A DNA stretch of 64,000 bases from Mucilaginibacter sp. L3T2-6 (lineage in GTDB: Bacteria; Bacteroidota; Bacteroidia; Sphingobacteriales; Sphingobacteriaceae): NCBI RefSeq assembly GCF_030519355.1, contig NZ_JAUMKC010000011.1, forward strand, positions 62,001-126,000, given 5' to 3'. Of this stretch, positions 53,001-62,866 are shown one piece after another. Positions within the stretch are counted from its first letter, which is position 1, and each line of letters starts with the position of its first letter. A program made the position numbers and the translations under genes. The notes under the pieces were generated by a model. It was not told the origin of the DNA. It worked only from the letters and a program-made list of their open reading frames with translations, and searched no databases.

Positions 53001-55400
53001 CTACTTTTTCTTCGGTGCAGTTTTCTTCTTAGCCGGCGTTTTTTTCGCTGCGGGCTTAGCTGCCGGCTTTGCTGCTTTGCCGAATCGCCCTTTTTTGCCA
53101 TCCTGCGGCGTTGCATCTGCCAACGCTTTGCATTCTTCGTAGGTTAATGTGTTCGGGTCTTTATCTTTTGGTATCTTAACGTTTAGTTTGCCAAATTCAA
53201 TATAAGGGCCCCAGCGACCATTCAATACTTTTACTTCCGGGTCTTCGTCAAATGTTTTTATCAGTCGCTCCGCATCTTTTTTGCGTTTGGCCAATATCAA
53301 CTCTATAGCCTGTTCTTCAGTAACATCAAGCGGCTCTATTTCTTTAGGCAGAGATACAAAGATGTTATTATGTCTTATATATGGCCCGAACTTACCAACA
53401 CCGACAGTCATATCCTTCTCTTCAAATATCCCAACCTTTTTCGGTAGCTTAAATAAATTAAGCGCGTCCTCAAGCGTTATTGTTTCTATACTTTGCCCGT
53501 TGCGCAAGCTGGCATACTGTAACTTTTCGTCTTCGCCGGCATCCGGATTACTTTCGCCAATCTGAACAAAAGGACCATATCGTCCAATACGCACCGATAC
53601 TTTTTTGCCGGTTTCAGGATGAGTCCCTAAATCGCGCTCACCCGTTGCTTTATTAGCGGTTTGCAAGGTACTCTCCACCTCCTTATGAAACGGCTTGTAG
53701 AAGCTATGCAGCATCTCAGTCCAGTTTTTCATGCCCTGGGCTATCTCGTCAAACTCTTTCTCAACCGTAGCTGTGAAGTTGAAATCGACAATATCGTTAA
53801 AATACTGTACCAAAAAATCATTTACTACTGCGCCGATATCTGTCGGGAACAGCTTGCCACGTTCGGCGCCTGTGTTTTCAGTTTTTTCTTCTTTGGTTAC
53901 GTTACCACCCTTAAGCGTAAGCACCCGGAATATACGGGATTTACCCTCTCGGTCTTCCTTCACAACATATCCGCGGTTCTGTACTGTTGAGATAGTAGGA
54001 GCGTAGGTAGACGGCCTGCCAATCCCAAGCTCCTCCAGCTTTTTTACCAGGCTGGCCTCTGTATATCTTGCCGGCGGACGCGAAAAACGTTCTGTTGCGG
54101 TCATCTCCTGCAATACTAAACGTTGTCCTTTCGTTAACGGCGGAAGCATGGCATTTTCGCCATCCTGCAAATTATCGTCTTCTTCATCGCTCGATTCCAG
54201 GTACACCTTTAAGAAACCGTCGAACTTCATTACCTCACCATTGGCCACAAGTTCTTCAGGGCGGGTTGATATACTGATTTTTGCAGTTGTCTTTTCGAAT
54301 TGTGCTTCACTCATCTGTGACGCGATAGCACGCTTCCAGATCAGGTCATATAAACGCATTTCGCCGGCGTCGCCCTGGATGCTATGCTTATTAAAATAAG
54401 TTGGCCTGATGGCTTCGTGTGCTTCCTGTGCGCTGGCACTTTTGGTTTTATACCTTCTTTGCTGATGATATTTATCTCCATATGCTGATGTGATTTCAGC
54501 AGCGGCAGAATTTAACGCTAGATCCGACAGGTTTACCGAGTCGGTACGCATATAGGTGATATGTCCCGCCTCATACAGCTTTTGTGCAACTGACATGGTG
54601 CGTGATACCGAAAAGCCTAACTTACGGCTGGCTTCCTGCTGCAGGGTAGATGTAGTAAATGGGGCGGCAGGAGAACGTTTGGTTGGGCGGGTCTCTAATG
54701 ATTTAACATCAAAGTCGGCTCCGATACAATCACGCAAAAACTTTTCGGCGTCCTCCTGCTTACTGTAACGTTCAGCCAGTTCGGCCTTAAAAGCCTCACG
54801 GCCTTTGCCGAAAATAGCTACTATTTTATAAGCGGCCTCCGATTTAAATTTATTTATCTCGCGCTCACGGTCGACTATCAGCCTTACTGCAACTGACTGC
54901 ACACGACCAGCAGAGAGCGAGGGTTTTACTTTTTTCCACAAAACAGGGGAAAGTTCAAAACCAACCAGCCTGTCGAGCACGCGGCGCGCCTGTTGCGCAT
55001 TCACAAGGTTATAATCTATTCTGCGCGGGGTTTCAATAGCCTTTAAAATTGCCGGTTTGGTTATCTCGTGGAACACGATGCGCCTGGTTGTGTCTTCCTT
55101 AAGCCCCAGCGTTTCAAAAAGGTGCCATGATATAGCTTCTCCTTCACGGTCCTCATCGGAAGCAAGCCAAACCGTATCGGCCTCTTTAGATAGTTTCTTT
55201 AATTCACTTACTACCTGCTTTTTATCAGCAGGCACCTCATAGTTTTGCTTGAAATTATTGTCAATGTCAATGGCATCGTCAGACTTTACCAAATCGCGGA
55301 TATGCCCATAGCTTGACTTCACAGTAAAGTCTTTGCCGAGGTATCCTTCAATGGTTTTGGCTTTCGCCGGAGATTCAACTATAAGTAAATTTTTAGCCAT
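53001..55400 (-). CDS. topA: DNA topoisomerase I
   Basis: The 799-aa protein begins with the Toprim domain (LLIVESPAKAKTIEGYLGKD, about 5-24; DEDREGEAISWHL, about 81). HITYMRTDSVNLSD (about 278-291) contains the catalytic Tyr near 282. The C-terminal third carries repeated type IA-topoisomerase C-terminal repeats (GRYGPFVQIG; GKFGPYIR; GRWGPYIEFG). It ends in a Lys/Ala/Pro-rich tail for DNA binding. It relaxes negative supercoils. The arrangement of repeats without zinc-finger Cys clusters is typical for Bacteroidota. Confidence 0.97.
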   Translation of the reverse strand: MAKNLLIVESPAKAKTIEGYLGKDFTVKSSYGHIRDLVKSDDAIDIDNNFKQNYEVPADKKQVVSELKKLSKEADTVWLASDEDREGEAISWHLFETLGLKEDTTRRIVFHEITKPAILKAIETPRRIDYNLVNAQQARRVLDRLVGFELSPVLWKKVKPSLSAGRVQSVAVRLIVDREREINKFKSEAAYKIVAIFGKGREAFKAELAERYSKQEDAEKFLRDCIGADFDVKSLETRPTKRSPAAPFTTSTLQQEASRKLGFSVSRTMSVAQKLYEAGHITYMRTDSVNLSDLALNSAAAEITSAYGDKYHQQRRYKTKSASAQEAHEAIRPTYFNKHSIQGDAGEMRLYDLIWKRAIASQMSEAQFEKTTAKISISTRPEELVANGEVMKFDGFLKVYLESSDEEDDNLQDGENAMLPPLTKGQRLVLQEMTATERFSRPPARYTEASLVKKLEELGIGRPSTYAPTISTVQNRGYVVKEDREGKSRIFRVLTLKGGNVTKEEKTENTGAERGKLFPTDIGAVVNDFLVQYFNDIVDFNFTATVEKEFDEIAQGMKNWTEMLHSFYKPFHKEVESTLQTANKATGERDLGTHPETGKKVSVRIGRYGPFVQIGESNPDAGEDEKLQYASLRNGQSIETITLEDALNLFKLPKKVGIFEEKDMTVGVGKFGPYIRHNNIFVSLPKEIEPLDVTEEQAIELILAKRKKDAERLIKTFDEDPEVKVLNGRWGPYIEFGKLNVKIPKDKDPNTLTYEECKALADATPQDGKKGRFGKAAKPAAKPAAKKTPAKKKTAPKKK

Positions 55401-55586
55401 CTATCCTGTTTTTTCTGCAAATAAAACATAAAGTATGCGAAACGCAAATTTGTTTTTGGGAATTATTGGAGCAGTTGGAGTGGTTGAAAGTGTTGCGGAA
55501 GTTTTAAAAGTTTGGATTTATTGATGATATATGAGAGCTTTTATCAGTATAAGCAATGCTATATCTACAAATTTTTTACAACCAGC

Positions 55587-56675
55587 TTAAATCAAAAATC
55601 CACCACCCAGTAAATCATTTCCTTCATAGAAAACGGCCGACTGCCCGGGCGCAATGCCAGATACGGCATGGTGGAAATCGACCTTCATATGCTCTCCCAT
55701 TTGCTGGATGGTACTTTGTGTACCCGCATCTTTATAACGTATTTTGGTAACGGCTTCCAAAGACTGATTAATATTTTCGTATTTGATGAGATTAAGATTT
55801 CTCACCCATGCTTCTTTGCGTTCTAATTCATCGGCAGTACCCAGTACAACAGTGTTTGTATCCGGTTGAATACTTGTTACAAACATTGGCTGGCCTAAAG
55901 CAATCCCTAAACCTTTGCGCTGGCCGATAGTATAAAAAGGATATCCCTGGTGCTGCCCGACAACCTTGCCGTCAGCTAACACAAAGTTACCTGGTCCTAC
56001 GCGTGTGTCCAGGTCTTCCACTTTATGCCGCAGGAAGGCGCGGTAATCATTGTCCGGTACAAAGCAGATTTCATAACTTTCGCTTTTGCCTGCCAGTTCA
56101 ACCTGGCCCATGTCCAGGGCCATTTGCCTGATTTCAGGCTTTGAGAAACTGCCTAATGGAAATTTAGTACGCGCCAGGTTTTTCTGAGAAACGCCCCAGA
56201 GAACGTACGATTGATCCTTGTTTTCGTCTTTGCCTTTTGATATTACGTAGCGGCTATTATCCTGCAAGCGGATATTTGCATAGTGGCCGGTTGCAATAAA
56301 TTCACAGTCAAGCTTGTCTGCCCGTTTAAGTAAAGCTTCCCATTTAATATGCGTGTTGCACAAAACGCATGGGTTAGGGGTGCGCCCAGCCAGGTACTCA
56401 TCCACAAAATTATCAATTACGAAGTCGCCGAATTCACTCCTTATATCCAGAATATAATGCGGAAAGCCGTAGCCCACCGCCAATGCGCGTGCATCGTTAA
56501 TACTGTCAAGACTACAACAGCCGGTTTCTTTTGAGCTTCCACCGGAAGAGGCATAGTCCCAGGTCTTCATGGTCAGGCCAATCACTTCATAGCCCTGCTC
56601 GTGAAGCATCACTGCCGCAACCGAACTATCAACCCCGCCGCTCATTGCCACTAATATCCTGCCATGCTTACTCAT
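55587..56675 (-). CDS. mnmA: tRNA-specific 2-thiouridylase
   Basis: The 362-aa enzyme has the PP-loop SGGVDSS (12-18), the catalytic Cys in NPCVLCNTHIKW (Cys103) and the second catalytic Cys in SYEICFVPD (about 205). It introduces sulfur at C2 of wobble uridine in tRNA-Lys, -Glu and -Gln, receiving sulfur from a relay protein. The C-terminal beta-barrel (GGGFLI end) is complete. Upstream at 56683-56690 the minus strand reads TATCTTTG, a -7 box only 7 bases before the start, so the leader may be extremely short. Confidence 0.96.
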   Translation of the reverse strand: MSKHGRILVAMSGGVDSSVAAVMLHEQGYEVIGLTMKTWDYASSGGSSKETGCCSLDSINDARALAVGYGFPHYILDIRSEFGDFVIDNFVDEYLAGRTPNPCVLCNTHIKWEALLKRADKLDCEFIATGHYANIRLQDNSRYVISKGKDENKDQSYVLWGVSQKNLARTKFPLGSFSKPEIRQMALDMGQVELAGKSESYEICFVPDNDYRAFLRHKVEDLDTRVGPGNFVLADGKVVGQHQGYPFYTIGQRKGLGIALGQPMFVTSIQPDTNTVVLGTADELERKEAWVRNLNLIKYENINQSLEAVTKIRYKDAGTQSTIQQMGEHMKVDFHHAVSGIAPGQSAVFYEGNDLLGGGFLI

Positions 56676-56682
56676 AATTTTG

Positions 56683-56690
56683 CAAAGATA
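56683..56690 (-). promoter_or_regulatory. Candidate -7 promoter box for mnmA
   Basis: The minus strand reads TATCTTTG, matching TAnnTTTG. It ends 7 bases from the mnmA start codon, which implies a leaderless or nearly leaderless transcript. No clear -33 box accompanies it. Confidence 0.4.
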
Positions 56691-56930
56691 CCATTTATCC
56701 GCCTGAAATTTGGGATGGGTCAGAATTTGACCGTTGGCTTATATTTGTATTACTTTAAGCCCCGGGCAAAGTTGACTGATACGATAATAACAATATAAGC
56801 AGCACCTTGCGATAAAGAATGTCGTTTAATCTAAAGTTAAATTTTGTTGAAAATCAATGGTATACTTATTTTATGTAAAGTAGAAGTGCAAAGCATTATA
56901 TTGTATTAAGAGTAAGTGTTTAAACCACTT

Positions 56931-58178
56931 TCACGCCCTTATTTGTCCGTCTCCCCGTACCACCCATTTGTAGCTGGTCAACTCTTCCAGCCCCATTGGG
57001 CCCCGGGCGTGGAGCTTTTGAGTACTTATGCCTATTTCTGCGCCAAGGCCAAATTGAGCGCCATCGGTAAATGCGGTGGACGCATTTGCATAAACTGCAG
57101 CTGCGTCAACGCTATTCAAAAATGTTTCGATCCTGCCGGTGTCTTCAGATATAATTGCTTCACTGTGTTTCGAACTGTAACGCGCAATATGGTCAAGCGC
57201 GTCTTCAAAGCTGTTTACAATCTTAACCGCCATTCGCATTGCCAAAAATTCAGTGCCAAAATGTTCAGGTTTAGCATGTGCCAGGCAGCCAGCCGGGTAA
57301 TGCCCCTTCAGGATCATGAAGGCCGTTTTATCAGCATATAATAAAACCTTCATTTCGCCTAATGGCTTAAGCAGTTCAGGCAAATCGCGCAGGCGGCTAT
57401 AATACACTATCAAACAATCCAGCGCATTGCAAACGCTCACCCGCCGCGTTTTGGCATTTAAGACAATATCAGCACCTTTTTTAACATCCCCAAACTCATC
57501 AAAATAAGTGTGAACAATACCGGCGCCGGTTTCAATTACAGGAACCTTGCTGTTCAGGCGAACGTGATCAATTAAACCCTGGCTGCCGCGCGGAATCAAT
57601 ACGTCCACATATCCTGTTGCATTTAAAAGGGCATCGCCTGCGTCGCGTTCCGCAGGTAAAAGAGTAACAACATCTGTATTTATATCATTGTCGTTTAATA
57701 CCTCGTGAATCAAGCAGATAATAGCTTTATTTGAATAATGTGCATCACTGCCGCCCTTTAGAACACAAACGTTTCCGGTTTTAAAACACAGGGAAAACAC
57801 ATCAAACGTAACATTCGGCCTCGCCTCATAAATAACACCGACCACACCAAGAGGAACGCGCACTTTACTGATCTGCAAGCCATTTGGCATGGTTTTATCC
57901 GAAAAAACATTTCCAAGCGGACTATCAAGCAAAGCCACATTTTTTATCTCTGCCGCTATCCCCTCAATCCGGTCCGCTGTTAGCTTCAGACGGTCGTATT
58001 TCGGGTCTGTATTATCCATTCTGTCCAGGTCACGTTGATTTTCGCGAAGCAGATATTCTGTTTGAGCTATCGCTGTTAAAGCAAGATCGTTTAAAACTTT
58101 GTTGATAGTCGCTTTATCAATGACTTTCCGGGCAGCAGACCGGGCGTTTTCAAAAAGTGCGGTGTATGTATTGTTCAT
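56931..58178 (-). CDS. proA: Gamma-glutamyl phosphate reductase
   Basis: The 415-aa protein has the aldehyde-dehydrogenase fold of ProA. It shows [20 protein letters not shown] (about 105-124), the conserved PRGSQGLI segment (about 195-202) and the catalytic Cys in [11 protein letters not shown] (about 246-256). It reduces glutamyl-5-phosphate with NADPH to the semialdehyde in proline synthesis. It lies 12 bases downstream of proB on the same strand, a proBA operon. Length and motifs are standard. Confidence 0.96.
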   Translation of the reverse strand: MNNTYTALFENARSAARKVIDKATINKVLNDLALTAIAQTEYLLRENQRDLDRMDNTDPKYDRLKLTADRIEGIAAEIKNVALLDSPLGNVFSDKTMPNGLQISKVRVPLGVVGVIYEARPNVTFDVFSLCFKTGNVCVLKGGSDAHYSNKAIICLIHEVLNDNDINTDVVTLLPAERDAGDALLNATGYVDVLIPRGSQGLIDHVRLNSKVPVIETGAGIVHTYFDEFGDVKKGADIVLNAKTRRVSVCNALDCLIVYYSRLRDLPELLKPLGEMKVLLYADKTAFMILKGHYPAGCLAHAKPEHFGTEFLAMRMAVKIVNSFEDALDHIARYSSKHSEAIISEDTGRIETFLNSVDAAAVYANASTAFTDGAQFGLGAEIGISTQKLHARGPMGLEELTSYKWVVRGDGQIRA

Positions 58179-58190
58179 GACGGGCCGGAG

Positions 58191-59270
58191 CTAACATTCT
58201 AAATAAAGATAATCATAATGTATCAATGCCTTCTGATTTTTTTGGCCCATCATTTCGGCTGCCTTTTCTGAGCCATATTCGGCAATGCCCAGGCCAATCG
58301 GCTTATTATTTTCATCAACCAGCTTAATAATTTCTCCTTTTTTAAAATCTGACAAGATATTTATTATACCAACCGGCAACAAGCTTGATGCCTTAGCTGA
58401 AGTTAGTGCCAACCGTGCCCCGGCATTAATTTGTACAACGCCTTTTGCATAGGCGCCTGAGTGGGCGATCCATTTCTTTTTGCCCGAGGCGGATTTAGTG
58501 GGGACGAAAAACGTATGTGCAACCTTGCCGGCCATTAAATCGGGTAAAATGTTTTCGCGGGTGCCGTTGGCAATATGAACAGCAATACCCAGCTGCGCAA
58601 TTTTCTGTGCCATGGTCGATTTGGTTATCATACCGCCACGACCAAATTGTGAGCGACTGGTGCTTACAATTGCTGAAAAGTCAATATGCTTCCCGCTTAC
58701 TTTCTCAATCACCTTGGCGCCTTCAGCAGTTGGGTGATTGTCGTAAATGCCGTCGACGTTTGTAAGCACGATAAGGGCTTGTGCATTAAGCATGGATGCG
58801 ATAAGTCCTGCGAGCTCATCATTATCAGTAAACATTAATTCGGTAACTGATACTACATCATTTTCGTTAACTACCGGGACAACATGGTGTTGCAGCAATA
58901 TTTTCAGACAGCTCTTCATGTTGAGATAGTGCAGCCTGTCGCGAAAATCTTCTTTTGTTACCAGTACCTGGGAGCATAACATATTATACTTTTCAAATTC
59001 ATGTGAATAAGTATTAATGAGTTTTACCTGGCCGATAGAGGCGAAAAGTTGCCTTGTGGCGATAGAATCGGATTTGTCGGAAATTGATATCAGGCTCCTG
59101 CCGGAAGCAACAGCTCCTGATGAGACCAGTACTACCTCAGTATCTTGTTTTTTTAGTACGGCGATCTGTTCAACTATATGCGCGATACGATCGAGGTCAG
59201 GCAGGCCATCCTTTTTGGTTAATACGTTAGACCCAATTTTTAATATGATTCTTTGATAATTATAACTCAT
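58191..59270 (-). CDS. proB: Glutamate 5-kinase
   Basis: The 359-aa protein has the amino-acid kinase domain (IILKIGSNVLTKKDG, about 8-22; VVLVSSGAVASGR, about 46-58; NENDVVSV, about 134). A C-terminal PUA domain (HSGAYAKGVVQINAGARLAL, about 270-289) is present. It phosphorylates glutamate as the first step of proline synthesis and is normally inhibited by proline. It starts the proBA operon. Confidence 0.96.
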   Translation of the reverse strand: MSYNYQRIILKIGSNVLTKKDGLPDLDRIAHIVEQIAVLKKQDTEVVLVSSGAVASGRSLISISDKSDSIATRQLFASIGQVKLINTYSHEFEKYNMLCSQVLVTKEDFRDRLHYLNMKSCLKILLQHHVVPVVNENDVVSVTELMFTDNDELAGLIASMLNAQALIVLTNVDGIYDNHPTAEGAKVIEKVSGKHIDFSAIVSTSRSQFGRGGMITKSTMAQKIAQLGIAVHIANGTRENILPDLMAGKVAHTFFVPTKSASGKKKWIAHSGAYAKGVVQINAGARLALTSAKASSLLPVGIINILSDFKKGEIIKLVDENNKPIGLGIAEYGSEKAAEMMGQKNQKALIHYDYLYLEC

Positions 59271-59801
59271 TTTCTGCTAAACCATTGCAATATAATGGTA
59301 ATTTGTATGAATTAGAGTTGTAATTAACAAATTCTGTTATTTATTTGACTTTTATGTACTTATTTTAGTTTATGGCCTGTAATATTTGGGTTAAATCTAT
59401 TAAAAATCAGAATTTCCGTATTTAATATGTCTGTTTTTTGTATTTAAATAATTACTACTATTTCTGTAGATTTTATAGTTAATATGAAATTTAATTTTAT
59501 ATTTGCCCCGGAATTACAATACAGCATTATTGAAAATGGAATCAAATTTGTACTTTATTAATCGAAACAAAACGATCAAAGTTAGGCGGGGGCTACTAAC
59601 TTTAATAAGCTGTTGTTGCTGATTTATCCTGCCGTAAACGGCCATTAGCCAATTCATTTTTCTACAAGACATAAAGGTGCAAAGCACACCTATGGGATTC
59701 TTTTTGCCTTCGCCGAGGGTAATTTTCAAAAATTATAATTAACACAACCGAATAAGGACATGCACTCATCACAAATAAATAACCCAGCCATTTTTAAAAC
59801 C
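59271..59801. other. Intergenic region with long leader of the TonB receptor gene
   Basis: These 531 bases separate divergent proB and the TonB receptor gene. A -7-like box TATATTTG lies at 59498-59505, implying a leader of about 290 bases. The leader holds a perfect hairpin AAAGTTAG/CTAACTTT (59578-59603) with a G-rich loop, and a second weaker one, AGGTGCAAAGCACACCT, near 59671-59687. I could not match this to a known riboswitch class (no B12-box or thi-box was seen). No convincing small gene was found. Confidence 0.45.
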
Positions 59802-62360
59802 ATGAATAAACGTTTACTCATTCTATTTCTTTTAATATTGTCTGCCGACCTGGGCTTTGCCCAAACTGCGGTAAAAGGTATAATCAAACGTACTGACGGA
59901 ACTTCGGTACCGAGGGCGACAGTTACTATCCGCGGCGCGGGTACAGCTGTCGCTGCGGACGACAGCGGGAAATTTATAATCGTTGCCAAACAAGAACCGC
60001 CGTTTTACCTGCAGGTTACTTCGGTTGGGTTTAAGCCCCAGGACTTCCAGGTGCTTAAATTTCAAGATGCACCTTTGGAATTAATAATGGTGGAAGATAA
60101 CCAGTTAACCGAGATAGTCGTAACTTCCAGGAGGCGTAAAGAAGTATTGCAGGACGTACCCATCGCAGTTTCTGTAATTGGCGGAACCCAGGTAGATCAG
60201 ACCGGGGCTTTTAACATTAACCGCGTTAAGGAGCAGATACCGTCATTGCAACTCTATACCTCCAACCCTCGAAATACTGGTATCAATATTCGTGGTATCG
60301 GTTCACCGTTCGGTCTTACTAATGATGCGCTCGATCCGGGCGTTGGTTTTTATGTGGATGGTGTGTACTATGCGCGTCCGGCCGCCGCCACGCTCGATTT
60401 TATTGATGTTGAAAGCATTGAGGTATTGCGCGGGCCTCAAGGGACTTTATTTGGTAAAAATACAGCCGCCGGCGCTATAAACATAACCACCCGCCAACCT
60501 GGCTTCACACCACATGCCGCTTTCGAAACCAGCTTTGGGAACTATGGCTTTATTCAGGCAAAGGCTTCTGTTACCGGGCCGTTAAGCAAGCAGTTGGCAG
60601 CTCGTTTCTCATTCTCGGGCACGCAACGAAACGGGCTGATCGATAATGTAAAAACAGGAATACCTGTCAACGATATAAATAATATCGGCGTAAAAGGGCA
60701 ATTATTGTATAAACCTTCGGAAAGTACATCCATTACGCTCGCCGGCGATGTTTCTGATCAAAAGCCTAATGGTTATGCGCAGGTTTATGCAGGTGTGGCG
60801 CCCACCCTTCGGGCAAGTTACAGGCAGTTTAACAACATTATAACAGATTTAGGCTATAAACTGCCCAGCCTGAATGCTTACGACCGTAAAATAGATGATG
60901 ATACACAATGGAAGTCTAATAATCAGCTCGGTGGTATTTCGTTAAACGTAGATACGAGAGTCGGTTCAGGTACACTTACTTCCACCACAGCCTGGCGTTA
61001 CTGGAACTGGGACCCTTCAAGCGACAGGGATTTTACCGGGCTGCCTGTGTTAACCAAATCTCAAAATCCATCAAAGCATCATAACTGGTCGCAGGAAGTA
61101 CGTTATGCCGGCGATTTCGCTAAAAATCTGACAGGTGTGATTGGCTTATTTTACCTCGACCAGAAAGTGACGACAACCGGCCGTGAGGAAGCTGGGGCTG
61201 CTGAGTGGCGTTTTGCCCAAAACACTACAAATACTGCCCAATGGCAAACTCCGGGGCTTTTTGAAGGTTACGGGATAAGTACTGACTCATGGATCAAATC
61301 TGAGAGTGCAGCGGCCTTTGCTAATGTGGATTGGCAATTGGCTGAAGGATTTCATTTGCAGCCCGGTGTTCGTATCAACTACGATAAAAAATCAGTTTAC
61401 TATAACAGGGTAGCTGATGGCGGCACATCTATTACAGACCCTTCGCTGATAGCCTTAAGAAAAGGCGTTTACAGCAGTCAATTTTACACCACTGATTTCG
61501 ACGAGAAAAATTTCACCTACCAGATAACAGGTTCCTACCGCCCCAATAAGCGTATTAACGCTTTCGCCACGTTTTCAACCAGCTATAAGCCATCAGGAGT
61601 AAATGTGGCTGGTTTGCCAACAATTAACAATGCGCCTGCACTAAACCTGGCGGTGATAAAGCCAGAAAAAACAAAGCACATAGAACTCGGTGTTAAAACT
61701 AACCCAACTGACAACCTGATGTTGAACATCACATTCCACAACTCCAATATTAAAGATTATCAAACTAATGTCCAATCACCAGAACTAGGGGTAAACCGGG
61801 GGTATTTGGCCAATGCTGAAAAGGTAAATGTAAAAGGAGTAGAGTTTGATGGCAGTATACAGGCAAACAAAAGTTTCTCGTTTTACGCTTCGGCCGCCTA
61901 TACTGATGGAAAATATGTAAAGTTCACTAACGCTCCGCTGCCGCTCGAGGAGACAGGTTTAACCGTGAATGGCCAGCAGGTGGCGTTCAAAGATATTTCG
62001 GGTGCAAAGCTTCCCGGAATTTCTAAATGGGCCGGCTCATTAGGCGGCGAATTCGATACGGATGCAAAATTTGTGAGCGAAAAATCTAAATTTTTCATTG
62101 CTGCAGATGGCTCGTTCCGCTCTTCATTTTCGTCAAGCCCCACACCGTCGGCTTATTTAAATATTCACGGTTATGGTTTGTTGAATGGTCGTTTAGGTTT
62201 CAAGGCCGTTAAGGGGCTTTCAACCTATATTTGGGCCCGCAACCTGCTCAATCAAAACTATTACGAACAATTATTACCGGCGGGCGGGAATGCCGGCCAA
62301 TATGCAGCAGTACTTGGGGACCAAAGGACTTTTGGGATAACGTTTCGCTATGTGCTGTAG
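59802..62360 (+). CDS. TonB-dependent outer-membrane receptor (not SusC type)
   Basis: The 852-aa protein is taken from ATG 59802, which directly precedes a good signal peptide (ends GFAQ, about 21); the frame is open 42 bases further upstream. A carboxypeptidase-like domain (KGIIKRTDGTSVPRATVTI) is followed by the plug with LTEIVVTSRRRKEVLQDVPI (about 103-122) and GIGSPFG, and then the barrel with the C-terminal FRYVL. The pattern fits FecA/CirA-like siderophore, vitamin or xenobiotic receptors. No SusD, lipoprotein or synthesis gene is nearby, so the ligand is unknown. The long leader may carry the regulation. Confidence 0.9.
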   Translation: MNKRLLILFLLILSADLGFAQTAVKGIIKRTDGTSVPRATVTIRGAGTAVAADDSGKFIIVAKQEPPFYLQVTSVGFKPQDFQVLKFQDAPLELIMVEDNQLTEIVVTSRRRKEVLQDVPIAVSVIGGTQVDQTGAFNINRVKEQIPSLQLYTSNPRNTGINIRGIGSPFGLTNDALDPGVGFYVDGVYYARPAAATLDFIDVESIEVLRGPQGTLFGKNTAAGAINITTRQPGFTPHAAFETSFGNYGFIQAKASVTGPLSKQLAARFSFSGTQRNGLIDNVKTGIPVNDINNIGVKGQLLYKPSESTSITLAGDVSDQKPNGYAQVYAGVAPTLRASYRQFNNIITDLGYKLPSLNAYDRKIDDDTQWKSNNQLGGISLNVDTRVGSGTLTSTTAWRYWNWDPSSDRDFTGLPVLTKSQNPSKHHNWSQEVRYAGDFAKNLTGVIGLFYLDQKVTTTGREEAGAAEWRFAQNTTNTAQWQTPGLFEGYGISTDSWIKSESAAAFANVDWQLAEGFHLQPGVRINYDKKSVYYNRVADGGTSITDPSLIALRKGVYSSQFYTTDFDEKNFTYQITGSYRPNKRINAFATFSTSYKPSGVNVAGLPTINNAPALNLAVIKPEKTKHIELGVKTNPTDNLMLNITFHNSNIKDYQTNVQSPELGVNRGYLANAEKVNVKGVEFDGSIQANKSFSFYASAAYTDGKYVKFTNAPLPLEETGLTVNGQQVAFKDISGAKLPGISKWAGSLGGEFDTDAKFVSEKSKFFIAADGSFRSSFSSSPTPSAYLNIHGYGLLNGRLGFKAVKGLSTYIWARNLLNQNYYEQLLPAGGNAGQYAAVLGDQRTFGITFRYVL

Positions 62361-62369
62361 CAGCAGAAA

Positions 62370-62414
62370 AAACAAAAAAGCAGCAAATTAAATATCTTCG
62401 CTGCTTTTTTGTTT
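62370..62414. terminator. Bidirectional rho-independent terminator
   Basis: AAACAAAAAAGCAGC (62370-62384) and GCTGCTTTTTTGTTT (62400-62414) are perfect 15-base complements around a 15-base loop. T-rich tails lie on both strands. It ends the TonB receptor transcript from the left and the marR transcript from the right. Confidence 0.9.
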
Positions 62415-62428
62415 CGCCAGTCTACAGT

Positions 62429-62860
62429 TTAGATTGCTTTCCCTAGATTTGTTTCTATGGCTTTCAGGGTATTCAGACAGCCGCAAAATTCTTCTTCGCG
62501 GATATCAGCTACCATCATGTTATCGGTTATCCGTATCCCATTTTTAATGGCCGGAATACTACCCAAGCCTTTAGCGGATAACGAGATAAAATGTTCCCGG
62601 CGATCTTTGGGATTCTTCTGAATGAAAGTATACCCTTTTTGGTTAAGATAATTAACTATGCTCACCATTCTTGTTTTATCAATATGCATCAGCGCCGCCA
62701 GCTTTTTTTGAGTGACCGGTTCTGATTGTGCCGATAGCGTCAATAATACATCGAAATACCGGTTGATATCCAACTCTCTTAATTGGAGGGACAATGAATC
62801 GGTATATAACTTCGCTATGCGCCTTAGCTTTTTTGAGATAGTTTCGTTACCTGCAATCAT
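62429..62860 (-). CDS. MarR-family transcriptional regulator
   Basis: The 143-aa protein has a winged helix-turn-helix: PVTQKKLAALMHIDKTRMVS (about 48-67), then the wing YTFIQKNPKDRREHFISLSA (about 76-95) with the conserved D-x-R. Such repressors sense small phenolic or drug-like ligands. It is encoded 6 bases after the efflux adaptor gene on the same strand, so it probably controls that efflux operon and itself. Confidence 0.88.
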   Translation of the reverse strand: MIAGNETISKKLRRIAKLYTDSLSLQLRELDINRYFDVLLTLSAQSEPVTQKKLAALMHIDKTRMVSIVNYLNQKGYTFIQKNPKDRREHFISLSAKGLGSIPAIKNGIRITDNMMVADIREEEFCGCLNTLKAIETNLGKAI

Positions 62861-62866
62861 ACCATC

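Noticed and set aside
59514..59729. 71-codon minus-strand ORF in the proB/TonB-receptor gap
   Set aside because: No family resemblance or signal. It overlaps the hairpins of the leader, and the region is better read as untranslated.
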